From NCBI RefSeq assembly GCF_003471585.1, contig NZ_QRJO01000007.1:21037-85036 (forward strand): a stretch of DNA of 64,000 nucleotides, in the 5' to 3' direction. Numbering within the stretch: position 1 is the first letter of the stretch; each line of letters opens with the position of its first letter. Both the position numbers and the translations under genes were made by a program. This DNA is from Collinsella sp. AM18-10 (lineage in GTDB: Bacteria > Actinomycetota > Coriobacteriia > Coriobacteriales > Coriobacteriaceae). Positions 24,959 through 32,055 of this stretch are shown one piece after another. The notes beneath the pieces are model-generated. The model saw only the letters and a program-made list of their open reading frames with translations, was not told the DNA's origin and searched no databases.

Positions 24959-25092
24959 TGTTGACGTTGCCATTTTGCGACACAAAAAAAGACGCGAACC
25001 GGTGGTTCCTATGCCTGCGAACCATCGATTCCTTACGCGTGAACGTTTGAGCCGCCCGGTGGCTCTGTGTTTGCGCAATGGCAACGTTAACA
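24959..25092. promoter_or_regulatory. Pair of LacI-type operators between lacE and lacI
   Basis: TGTTGACGTTGCCA (24959-24972) and TGGCAACGTTAACA (25079-25092) are reverse-complementary versions of one 14-bp site with a central CG, as expected for LacI-family binding. The matching core extends outward to AATGGCAACGTYAACATTT. Centres are exactly 120 bp apart, suited to DNA looping between the two divergent promoters. Confidence 0.8.
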
Positions 25093-25129
25093 TTTGGACG
25101 ACAAAAGCCGTCCGGGGAAGCGGAATTGT

Positions 25130-25140
25130 CGGTGAACGGT
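25130..25140 (+). promoter_or_regulatory. Putative catabolic-regulon motif, copy 3
   Basis: CGGTGAACGGT in the lacE-lacI intergenic region, 38 bp beyond the second LacI operator. Confidence 0.45.
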
Positions 25141-25251
25141 AGGTTTTGGGTGGTGAGCGTATGGTGGGGGAGGCGTTAGATATACTTGGAGGCGTTCATT
25201 TTGTCTGTTGGGATGCCCGCGATGGCATCGTTGACATAGAAAGATCGACCT

Positions 25252-26256
25252 ATGGCCGCTGTTAAAAAATCGGTTTCCGTTAAGGACGTGGCGCGTCTCG
25301 CGGGCGTCTCGGAGCAGACGGTCTCGCGCACCGTGCACGATTCGCCCAGCGTGCGCCCCGAGACCAAGGAGCGCGTGCGTGCCGCCATGCGCGAGCTGGG
25401 GTATCGTCCAAACTTTGCCGGCCGTTCGCTGCGTCGCGGCAAGTTTAAGACCGTCGGCGTCGCCATGTTCAACATTACCGGTACCGGCAACCTCGACCGT
25501 ATGGAGGGCTTTGCCGCCGCGGCCGACAAACATGGCTATGCCATCACCCTTACTAAAGTAGATGGACATCCGTATACCCTCGAGAGCGCATCGTCGCGCA
25601 TGAGCGCGCTGCCGGTGGACGGCATGGTTGTGATCATGAACCGCATGCCGGCGGATTTTGGCACCTTTGAGCCGCTGCCCGGTATGCAGACGGTGCTCGT
25701 TACCATGCTGGAGCACCCGCTGTGCTCGACGGTCGATAACGACCAGTTCGATTGCTCGCGCCAGGTGGTCGAGTACTTGCTGGGGCAGGGGCACAGGACC
25801 GTGCACTTTATCTCGTGCCCCGAGCGCTCGCTTTCGGGCATGCAACGCGAGGAGGGCTGGCGTGAGACATTGCGCGCGCATGGTATTGAGCCGCCGCGAC
25901 TCGTCCGTGGCGATTGGACGGCACGGAGCGGGTATGCTGCCGGTCAGGCTCTGGCGGACGATCCGACCTGTACGGCCATTTATGCTTCCAACGATGCCAT
26001 GGCCTACGGCTGCATTCGCGGGCTCGAGTCGTGCGGAAGGCGCGTGCCCGAGGACGTAAGCGTGGTGGGTGTTGACGATAGTTTGGGCGATATCGTGCCC
26101 GATCGTCGCCTGACTACGGTGCGCTTTGACAACAAGCGCGTCGGCATGTGGGCGGTCGACAAGATTGCCGGCGCCGAGGGGGTTGCGTCTGGCGTGGAGC
26201 ACATGCTGATCCCCGGCATGCTCGTAGAGGGTGATACGGTGCGCGATGTACGCTAG
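25252..26256 (+). CDS. LacI-family regulator of lacEG
   Basis: 334 residues. The HTH and hinge occupy about 7-60 (VSVKDVARLAGVSEQTVSRT, ELGYRPNFAGRSLRRG). The periplasmic-binding-like core has MVVIMNRMPADF, DNDQFDCSRQVVEYLLGQGH, AIYASNDAMAYGCIRGLE and the family ending EDVSVVGVDDSLGDIV. Divergent from lacE, with a 14-bp LacI-type operator pair in between; it is thus the probable lac permease/glycosidase regulator. The SD before ATG 25252 is weak, so expression may be low. The regulator at 35219 is of the same subgroup. Confidence 0.88.
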   Translation: MAAVKKSVSVKDVARLAGVSEQTVSRTVHDSPSVRPETKERVRAAMRELGYRPNFAGRSLRRGKFKTVGVAMFNITGTGNLDRMEGFAAAADKHGYAITLTKVDGHPYTLESASSRMSALPVDGMVVIMNRMPADFGTFEPLPGMQTVLVTMLEHPLCSTVDNDQFDCSRQVVEYLLGQGHRTVHFISCPERSLSGMQREEGWRETLRAHGIEPPRLVRGDWTARSGYAAGQALADDPTCTAIYASNDAMAYGCIRGLESCGRRVPEDVSVVGVDDSLGDIVPDRRLTTVRFDNKRVGMWAVDKIAGAEGVASGVEHMLIPGMLVEGDTVRDVR

Positions 26257-26316
26257 GGTGTGGACCTGTTTGGGTTGCCACTAATTGTGTTCGATATTGT
26301 TTGCATTGGTTTAAAA

Positions 26317-26387
26317 ACCGTTCACGGGCGAAAATCGACCGTTCATAGCTCGAAATTGCGTTTTGCATTGTTCTGTTTTGTTTGAAT
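26317..26387 (+). promoter_or_regulatory. lacF upstream region: catabolic motif copies and LacR-type site
   Basis: ACCGTTCACGG (26317-26327, exact motif on the minus strand) is followed 21 bp later by ACCGTTCATAG (26338-26348, two mismatches). TTGTTC (26368-26373) and TGTTTGAAT (26379-26387) repeat the LacR-type pair seen before lacR, with the same 11-bp offset. All lie within 155 bp of the lacF start. Confidence 0.55.
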
Positions 26388-26470
26388 GTTAATGTTTCTG
26401 TCATACACAACGCAGCGCGTATGCCCGGACGCGATGCTCTCCATTGGTTCATATGTGAAAGGAACGCAAT

Positions 26471-26809
26471 ATGGCAACCAAAGAAGAAATCTCGATGGTT
26501 GGATTCGAGATCGTCGCATACGCGGGTGACGCCCAGACTGATCTGCTTGCAGCGCTCGATGCTGCTCGCGAGGGTGATTTTGAGAAGGCCGAACAGCTGC
26601 ACAAGGATGCGAGCGATGCACTCATTGGCGCCCACGACACGCAGACCAAGCTGCTTTCGCAGGAGGCCGGCGGCGGCGAGATGGAGATGACCTTCATCAT
26701 GGCCCACGCTCAGGACACCCTCATGACCACCATGATCTTGGAGAAGCAGACCCGCTTTACCATCGATGCCTACAAGCGCATCGCCGAGCTCGAGGCCAAG
26801 CTCGCCTAA
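26471..26809 (+). CDS. lacF: Lactose-specific PTS EIIA component
   Basis: 112 residues, normal for the Lac/Cel EIIA family. SMVGFEIVAYAGDAQTDLL at 8-26 and the active site FIMAHAQDTLMTTM with His79 match LacF (His78 in Lactococcus). It forms a homotrimer that carries phosphate from HPr to the EIIB domain of LacE. SD GAAAGGA precedes ATG 26471. Although it follows lacI on the same strand, a 214-bp gap with its own operator sites indicates a separate promoter. A terminator follows, so it is probably monocistronic. Confidence 0.92.
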   Translation: MATKEEISMVGFEIVAYAGDAQTDLLAALDAAREGDFEKAEQLHKDASDALIGAHDTQTKLLSQEAGGGEMEMTFIMAHAQDTLMTTMILEKQTRFTIDAYKRIAELEAKLA

Positions 26810-26836
26810 CGAACCCTCACAACCTCGTCCCCTTCC

Positions 26837-26869
26837 AAAAACCCTGCCGCTATCCGCGGCAGGGTTTTT
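26837..26869 (+). terminator. Terminator after lacF
   Basis: Perfect stem AAAAACCCTGCCGC / GCGGCAGGGTTTTT with a 5-nt loop, ending in T's. Confidence 0.9.
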
Positions 26870-26978
26870 CTGTATCCCACCTATCTAGGTTGCGGCGAAA
26901 TAGGGGCCGACAGCCCCAAATGACCCGCTTTTCCCGTCCCCGGAGGATCGGTTGGCAGCGCTCGCCACGAAACTGGCT

Positions 26979-27107
26979 CATCTACTACGTTTAACCCGAT
27001 ACCCTCGAACACACCCGCGTTTCATGAAAAATCGCAGGACTTCTACCTGCGGTTTTGTTTTTTCGCTTTGTGGCATGGTCGGGGATGGGCGGTTAAACGT
27101 AGTAGAT
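26979..27107. repeat. Long inverted-repeat element, CTACTAC family, copy 2
   Basis: Perfect 18-bp terminal inverted repeats CATCTACTACGTTTAACC / GGTTAAACGTAGTAGATG. The interior holds a terminator-like hairpin CGCAGG ... CCTGCG followed by GTTTTGTTTTTT (27033-27062). Related to 15809-15941 in its ends and in ATGAAAAATCGCA. Confidence 0.8.
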
Positions 27108-27225
27108 GGGCCCATTTCATGGCGGGCGGATCATGCAGCAGCTTGTTGCGCCTCCTGCCGTTCGGTTTTTCGATGGGTGGGTATACTTCCATCCGCAATA
27201 CAGGCCGGAATGAGGAGGTATCCAA

Positions 27226-28239
27226 ATGCCGGACAACGGATCAATTCAAAAAAGAGACGCGTATGAGATGGCTCATGGGCGTCCTGTCCAGATAACCGAG
27301 CATACGACGGTAACCGAGCTGCAGCCCAGCCTGTCCGATGTCGTGTGCGCAAACAAAAAGCTCCAGATTGGCTTTATCGTTGCGCTCGTGGTGCTGGCGC
27401 TGCTGTCGGGCTTTGTAGCTCGTCCGCATTTTGCCGATACCAAGACTTGGGACTCCACCATCGAGGTCATCGATCAAAAGAAAGGTAACGTACTGGCGCT
27501 CACGACCTCGTGCGTGGCGCTATCTGCGGGCATTACCGCGCTGCCGGGTGATACGGGAACGCCGGTTGCCGAGCAGCTCGCGCAGCTTTCAGGCAACTTG
27601 GGCATCGTGCTTGCCGTGCTCTATCTCGAGAAATATCTGCTGACTATTTTGTGGTCGGTTGGCCTAGGCATCTTAATCCCGTTTGCGTTGGTGCTCTTTG
27701 CGGTGTCGCTTGGCATTCATGGGCGCTGGAGCACGAGCGCCGTCCTGCGCCGCGTGGCGACGCGCGTGCTGGTGGTTGCCGTGATCGGCATGGCGCTTGT
27801 ACCCGCGAGTGTGTGGGTATCGCAAAAGGTCGACGAAACGTATCGAGTGAGCATCGAAGCGGCGGAGCAAAAGGCGGCCGACGCTGCGGGTACGGCAGAT
27901 AGCGACAGCTCCAAGGCAAGCAAGAAAAAGACCGAGTCCACAGAGTCCAAGAACGTGCTTGAACAGCTTGCCGACGGTGCCTCGAGCCTGTTCACGTCGG
28001 TAACCAGTGGTGCCAAGCAAATGACCGACGAGATCGTGCAACAGGTGACCGACCTAATTGAAGGCGTCATCGTGATGATCGTGACCTCGTGCGTTATCCC
28101 GCTGCTGGTGCTTGTGGCGTTTCTGTGGCTGGGCCACACCCTGCTGGGGATTGATATCTCCGGCCCGGCGAACTATTTGACGGGCCGCTTTCTGAGTGCT
28201 CCGTCCAAGCACGCCAAAAAAGGTGGGCAGTCTGAGTAG
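27226..28239 (+). CDS. Hypothetical multi-pass membrane protein
   Basis: 337 residues. A polar N-terminus of about 45 residues is followed by a first helix (LQIGFIVALVVLALLSGFVA, 47-66), two helices between about 122 and 165, one near 177-196 (VLVVAVIGMALVPASVWVSQ) and a last long hydrophobic stretch near 280-312. Between the fourth and fifth lies a polar loop of about 80 residues with a Lys/Ser-rich patch (DSDSSKASKKKTESTESK). I do not recognise the family. Strong SD AGGAGG upstream; terminator downstream. It stands alone between lacF and lacAB, and nothing ties it to lactose except position. Confidence 0.65.
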   Translation: MPDNGSIQKRDAYEMAHGRPVQITEHTTVTELQPSLSDVVCANKKLQIGFIVALVVLALLSGFVARPHFADTKTWDSTIEVIDQKKGNVLALTTSCVALSAGITALPGDTGTPVAEQLAQLSGNLGIVLAVLYLEKYLLTILWSVGLGILIPFALVLFAVSLGIHGRWSTSAVLRRVATRVLVVAVIGMALVPASVWVSQKVDETYRVSIEAAEQKAADAAGTADSDSSKASKKKTESTESKNVLEQLADGASSLFTSVTSGAKQMTDEIVQQVTDLIEGVIVMIVTSCVIPLLVLVAFLWLGHTLLGIDISGPANYLTGRFLSAPSKHAKKGGQSE

Positions 28240-28274
28240 ATAAAACGGCTGGATTTGCTGGGGCATACCGCCAT

Positions 28275-28312
28275 AGGGCGGCCGAGATGCGTTCTCGGCC
28301 GCCCTTTCTATT
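28275..28312 (+). terminator. Terminator after the hypothetical membrane gene
   Basis: Stem AGGGCGGCCGAG / CTCGGCCGCCCT (28275-28286, 28294-28305) followed by TTCTATTT. Confidence 0.8.
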
Positions 28313-28366
28313 TGTTGAATACGTGGCAGGCCGGGCCTTTCTTGAGCCCAAACGATCAGCAATCAT

Positions 28367-28453
28367 CCGTAAACGGTATTTGTTCAAAAAAGAACAAAGA
28401 CAAACAAATAATTGTTGCAGTCGGTGTTCGAATGTGTTCAAATAAACATGAAC
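28367..28453 (+). promoter_or_regulatory. lacA upstream region: catabolic motif and clustered LacR-type sites
   Basis: CCGTAAACGGT (28367-28377) is immediately followed by the palindrome TTTGTTC-N6-GAACAAA (28379-28398). Further on, TGTTCGAAT (28425) and TGTTCAAAT (28435) are 10 bp apart, and the second forms TGTTC-N10-GAACA. These resemble the TTGTTC/TGTTTGAAT pairs before lacR and lacF. Confidence 0.55.
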
Positions 28454-28548
28454 AGTGAAGAACCGCACATTCAGATGCCCGGACCTGAACGCGATTCAAC
28501 ACTTCCAAACAGAAACTACGCACCTGCGTATCTCTCAAGGAGGATGTC

Positions 28549-28977
28549 ATGAGGGTTGTAATCGCTTCCGATGCCGACGGTATGTCGATGAAGGAGTCCA
28601 TCAAGGAGATGCTCATCGCCGACGGTCACGAGGTCGTCGACTATTCCGAGACCCCTGCCGCGGACTTTGTCGATTCCGCGACCGCCGTTGCCAAGGACCT
28701 GCTGGAGCACAAGGATTCCCAGGGCTTCGCATTCGATAAGTACGGCGTCGGCTCCTATATGGCCGCCGTCAAGATCAAGGGCATGGTCGTCGCCAACATT
28801 TCCGACGAGCGTTCCGCCTACATGACCCGCGAGCACAATGGCTCGCGCATGGTCACCATGGGCCCGGGCGTTGTGGGCACCGAGGTCGCCAAGAAGATCG
28901 CCCGCGAGTTCCTGCGCGCCCAGTACGCCGGCGGCCGTCACCAGATCCGTGTCGACATGCTCAACAAGATGGCCTAA
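28549..28977 (+). CDS. lacA: Galactose-6-phosphate isomerase, LacA subunit
   Basis: 142 residues of the RpiB/LacA/LacB fold. MRVVIASDADGMSMKESIKEM at the start, HEVVDYSETP near 25-34, and NISDERSAYMTREHNGSRMVTMGPGVVG near 84-110 (given in part) are LacA-like. In place of the catalytic Cys found in the partner's CGTGIG motif, this subunit has DKYGVGSY, as expected, since active sites form at the LacA-LacB interface. It converts galactose-6P to tagatose-6P. SD AAGGAGG; lacB follows after 63 bp. Confidence 0.93.
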   Translation: MRVVIASDADGMSMKESIKEMLIADGHEVVDYSETPAADFVDSATAVAKDLLEHKDSQGFAFDKYGVGSYMAAVKIKGMVVANISDERSAYMTREHNGSRMVTMGPGVVGTEVAKKIAREFLRAQYAGGRHQIRVDMLNKMA

Positions 28978-29040
28978 CGAGAGCCACCGAGAACTCGAAC
29001 TTCTACCTCAACTTGTGAATTCAGACGAAAGGACGTTCTG

Positions 29041-29565
29041 ATGAAGAAGACCATCGCAATCGGTTGCGACCATATCGTTACGGACGAGAAGATCTATCTG
29101 GCCGACCGCCTGGAGCAGGCTGGCTACAAGGTGCTCGACTGCGGCACCTACAGCCACACCCGTACGCACTATCCCATCTACGGCAAGGCCGTGGGCGAGG
29201 CTGTTGCCAGCGGCAAGGCCGACTTTGGTGTGGCCCTGTGCGGCACCGGCATCGGCATCACCAACGCCGTCAACAAGGTCCCCGGCGCCCGTTGCGCCCT
29301 GGTCCGCGACATGACCTCTGCCCTGTATGCCCGTCGTGAGCTCAACGCCAACATTGTGGGCTTTGGCGGCAAGATCACCGGCGAGTTCCTGATGGCCGAT
29401 ATCATGCTTGCCTTCCTGGAGGAGCCCTACGAGAAGACTCCCGAGCACGATGCCCTGATCGCCAAGATCGATGCCTGCAATAAGGCCGACGCCGAGGCTC
29501 AGGCTGACCCGCACTTCTTTGACGAGTTCCTCGAGAAGTGGGACCGCGGCGAATACCACGACTAA
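29041..29565 (+). CDS. lacB: Galactose-6-phosphate isomerase, LacB subunit
   Basis: 174 residues. [20 protein letters not shown], the motif [18 protein letters not shown] and the catalytic loop [19 protein letters not shown] (Cys near 76) are diagnostic of LacB. The C-terminal extension ([18 protein letters not shown]) is normal for LacB and absent from RpiB. It forms the heteromeric isomerase with LacA. SD GAAAGGA. Confidence 0.93.
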   Translation: MKKTIAIGCDHIVTDEKIYLADRLEQAGYKVLDCGTYSHTRTHYPIYGKAVGEAVASGKADFGVALCGTGIGITNAVNKVPGARCALVRDMTSALYARRELNANIVGFGGKITGEFLMADIMLAFLEEPYEKTPEHDALIAKIDACNKADAEAQADPHFFDEFLEKWDRGEYHD

Positions 29566-29940
29566 TTAGGTTCCGGCGTTTTAACAAACGCCGGACCGGT
29601 CGACGCTGCGAAGCCATCTGGCGGGCAATCTGCCGCTCAGCTTCGACGGCATGACCAGAAGGTCAATGCCGTCTCGCTTCACGGCACCTTGCCTCGCCAG
29701 CTGGCTTCTCGCTGATGTCTGAGTGGCCTGTGGGCTTACCGCAGTTGTTGCGAAGCGTTCTGGTATGGCAAGTTGCTCCGATAACACGTTTGCTTGCTTG
29801 GCTTGAGTGCTTCGCTCTTGGCGGTACCAGGCATTCTGCAGCTTTTCAATTGACGGCTCGCGTTTCTGTGAGGGGGCGCGGGCCGGTTTTCTATCAGCCC
29901 TATTGACTTGGCGGGCTGTCGTAAGAAAGGGAAGGCTCCT
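29566..29940 (+). other. 375-bp spacer between lacB and lacX2
   Basis: A 10-bp hairpin TCCGGCGTTT / AAACGCCGGA (29572-29581, 29586-29595) follows lacB but has no T-tract. The rest has scattered short complementary stretches (for example GGTCAATGCCGTCTCGCTTC and later CTTCGCTCTTGGCGG) but no recognisable gene, promoter consensus or riboswitch. It may separate lacAB from lacXC transcriptionally. Confidence 0.4.
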
Positions 29941-30822
29941 ATGGAGTTTGTTCTTGATAACGGTTTGATTCGTGTGGCGTTGACCACGGCGGGCGGGTCG
30001 TTCACTTCTATTGCGGCCAACGGCCGTGAGTACCTGTGGCAGGGCGATCCGGCGGTCTGGTCGGGCCAGGCACCCATTTGCTTTCCGATTTGCGGCGGCC
30101 TTCGTGACGGCCGCGCGATGACCATGGGCGGCCGCGAGGTCAAGCTTGCCCGCCACGGCTTTGCCCGCAAGCAGGAGTGGAAGCTCGAGGAGCAGGGCGA
30201 CAGCATGGTTGCGCTGAGCCTAAGCTCTGCCGACCACGCCGAGCTACTCGAGCAGTATCCGTATCCGTTTAAGATCGTCGCGCGCTACACGATCGATGCG
30301 GCTAAGGTGGCCGTGTCGTACGAGGTGACCAATGAGGGCACCGAGGATATGCCATTCTTTGTGGGCGGTCACCCCGGCTTTAAGTGCCCGCTCGACGAGG
30401 GCGAGTCCTATGACGATTATGAGCTTCGTTTTGAGCAGCGTGAGGCCACCGAGCTCTGTACTGCCGTTCCCTCGACTGGCCTGATTGATGTTGAGCATCG
30501 CAGCAAGAACCCCATGATCGGCCAGAACCTGCCGCTTACCCACGAACTCTTCGACTTTGCGGAGACCATCTTTGACGTGCTCGAGAGCCGCGTGGTTACG
30601 CTGACCAAGAAAACCGAGGACAAGGGCGTGCGCCTGACGTTCCCCGATATGCCGTACCTGATTGTGTGGAGCAAGCCCGAGGGCGACTTTGTGGCTGTTG
30701 AACCGTGGGGTGGTCTGTCCACCTGCTCCGACGAGGACGATATTCTGGAGCACAAGCGTGGCTGCCTGGTGGCCAAGCCGGGAGAGACCGTCACTCGCTG
30801 CTTTGAGATCGAGATCCTTTAA
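29941..30822 (+). CDS. lacX: LacX-type aldose 1-epimerase family protein, copy 2
   Basis: 293 residues from ATG 29941 (GGGAAGG upstream). Same length as copy 1 (11189) and alignable without gaps: TTAGGSFTSIAANGREYLW, CFPICGGL, HGFARKQEW, GGHPGFKCPLDEGE, VAVEPWGGLSTC. It precedes a lacC in both places, so lacX-lacC was duplicated as a unit. The role is as for copy 1, here in the lactose branch. Confidence 0.85.
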   Translation: MEFVLDNGLIRVALTTAGGSFTSIAANGREYLWQGDPAVWSGQAPICFPICGGLRDGRAMTMGGREVKLARHGFARKQEWKLEEQGDSMVALSLSSADHAELLEQYPYPFKIVARYTIDAAKVAVSYEVTNEGTEDMPFFVGGHPGFKCPLDEGESYDDYELRFEQREATELCTAVPSTGLIDVEHRSKNPMIGQNLPLTHELFDFAETIFDVLESRVVTLTKKTEDKGVRLTFPDMPYLIVWSKPEGDFVAVEPWGGLSTCSDEDDILEHKRGCLVAKPGETVTRCFEIEIL

Positions 30823-30878
30823 AGAGCTATCGTATGTTTGGGGTCGCACACGTCGTGCCCCGGAAACAGGAGTTCAAT

Positions 30879-31814
30879 ATGATTCTGACCGTTACCATGA
30901 ACCCGTCGATTGATACGCGTTATCAGCTCGACAAGCTGATCATCGACGATGTTAACCGTGTGACGCCCGAAAAGACCGCTGGCGGTAAGGGCCTCAACGT
31001 GAGCCGCGTGCTGCTGCAGCTGGGCGACGATGTGCTTGCGACCGGTCTGCTCGGCGGCCACATGGGTGCCTATATGGCCGAGCTTATGGATGCCGATGAC
31101 GTCAAGAACGACTTTGTGCCCATTGCCGGTGAGACGCGCATTTGCCTGAATATTCTGCACGAGGGCAATCAGACCGAGCTGCTGGAGAGCGGCCCGCAGA
31201 TCGCCCCGGCCGAGCTCGAGGCCTTTACGGCTAAGTTCGCCGAGCTTGCAGCGAAGGCGGACGTTGTGACGCTTTCGGGCTCGCTGCCGCGTGGCGTCGA
31301 TGCCGGCTACTATGCCGAGCTCGTCAAGATCGCCGAGGAGGCGGGCGCTAAGGTGCTGCTCGACACCTCGGGTGCATCGCTGGAGGCCGCGCTGGAGTCC
31401 GACGCTAAGCCTGAGCTCGTAAAGCCCAACCTGACCGAGATTAACGGCCTGCTGGGTACGTCCTTTACGACCGATGATGTCGATGCCCTGCGCGAGGCGC
31501 TTGCCGCCGATGGCCGCTTTGCCGATATTCCCTGGGTTGTCGTTTCGATGGGCGCTGCCGGTTCGGTGGGCTTCCATGAGGGTCGCGCGTTCCGCGCCAA
31601 GACGCCCGCGATTGCGGCTGTGAACGCGACGGGTTCCGGCGACTCGACCATCGCCGGCTTTGCGCATGCCATTGCTGCTGGTGCCGACGATGTCACGGTG
31701 CTCAAGACCGCCAATACCTGCGGCAAGCTCAACGCCATGGATCCCAAGACCGGCCACCTGGTTATGGACCGCTGGGACGAGATCTACAACAACGTTGAGG
31801 TCGTAGAGTTGTAG
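30879..31814 (+). CDS. lacC: Tagatose-6-phosphate kinase, copy 2
   Basis: 311 residues from ATG 30879 (AGGAG upstream). PfkB signatures GGKGLNVSRVLLQLG and NATGSGDSTIAGFAHA are intact. It is nearly co-linear with copy 1 at 12130, differing mainly by conservative substitutions (for example ANGIK/ADDVK). Placed after lacA, lacB and lacX, it completes conversion of galactose-6P to tagatose-1,6-bisphosphate. The bisphosphate aldolase is not adjacent; the class II aldolase at 38739 is the likely candidate. Confidence 0.9.
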   Translation: MILTVTMNPSIDTRYQLDKLIIDDVNRVTPEKTAGGKGLNVSRVLLQLGDDVLATGLLGGHMGAYMAELMDADDVKNDFVPIAGETRICLNILHEGNQTELLESGPQIAPAELEAFTAKFAELAAKADVVTLSGSLPRGVDAGYYAELVKIAEEAGAKVLLDTSGASLEAALESDAKPELVKPNLTEINGLLGTSFTTDDVDALREALAADGRFADIPWVVVSMGAAGSVGFHEGRAFRAKTPAIAAVNATGSGDSTIAGFAHAIAAGADDVTVLKTANTCGKLNAMDPKTGHLVMDRWDEIYNNVEVVEL

Positions 31815-31837
31815 CGGTTGCGACTTCTAATAGAATG

Positions 31838-31899
31838 AGCGTGGATAATCTCCCGCTTTTGGTGCCCATACGAGCTCAAAGTGGGAGATTTTCCACGCT
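31838..31899 (+). terminator. Long hairpin after lacC2
   Basis: Arms 31838-31859 and 31879-31899 (AGCGTGG..AATCTCCC..CTTT against AAAG.GGGAGATT..CCACGCT), about 20 bp with a few mismatches. No strong T-tract follows, so it may be a repeat as much as a terminator. Confidence 0.55.
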
Positions 31900-31907
31900 C
31901 GAGTCAT

Positions 31908-31963
31908 TAGTCGTTGGGGACGTTCTTGTTTGACTAGTCGTTTAAGAGCGTCCCCAATGACTA
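31908..31963. repeat. GACTAGTC-core palindromic repeat, copy C (56 bp)
   Basis: Starts TAGTCGTTGGGGACGTTCTT, has the central octamer GACTAGTC, and ends AAGAGCGTCCCCAATGACTA. It is almost exactly the reverse complement of copy D at 63851-63906, differing at two positions. Confidence 0.9.
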
Positions 31964-31965
31964 CA

Positions 31966-32009
31966 CGCAAAAACGGCGCCCGCTGGCGATGTTGCCGGCG
32001 GGCGCCGTT
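31966..32009 (-). terminator. Terminator of galK-galT
   Basis: Stem AACGGCGCCCGCTGGC / GCCGGCGGGCGCCGTT (31972-31987, 31994-32009), one wobble. On the minus strand it is followed by TTTTTGCG. Confidence 0.85.
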
Positions 32010-32055
32010 GTCTTGAAGACGAAATGATCCGTTTTCCTTTGTCCCCAGGGGATCA

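Noticed and set aside
29715..29906. 63-codon frame between lacB and lacX2
   Set aside because: No SD, no domain and biased composition; treated as spacer.
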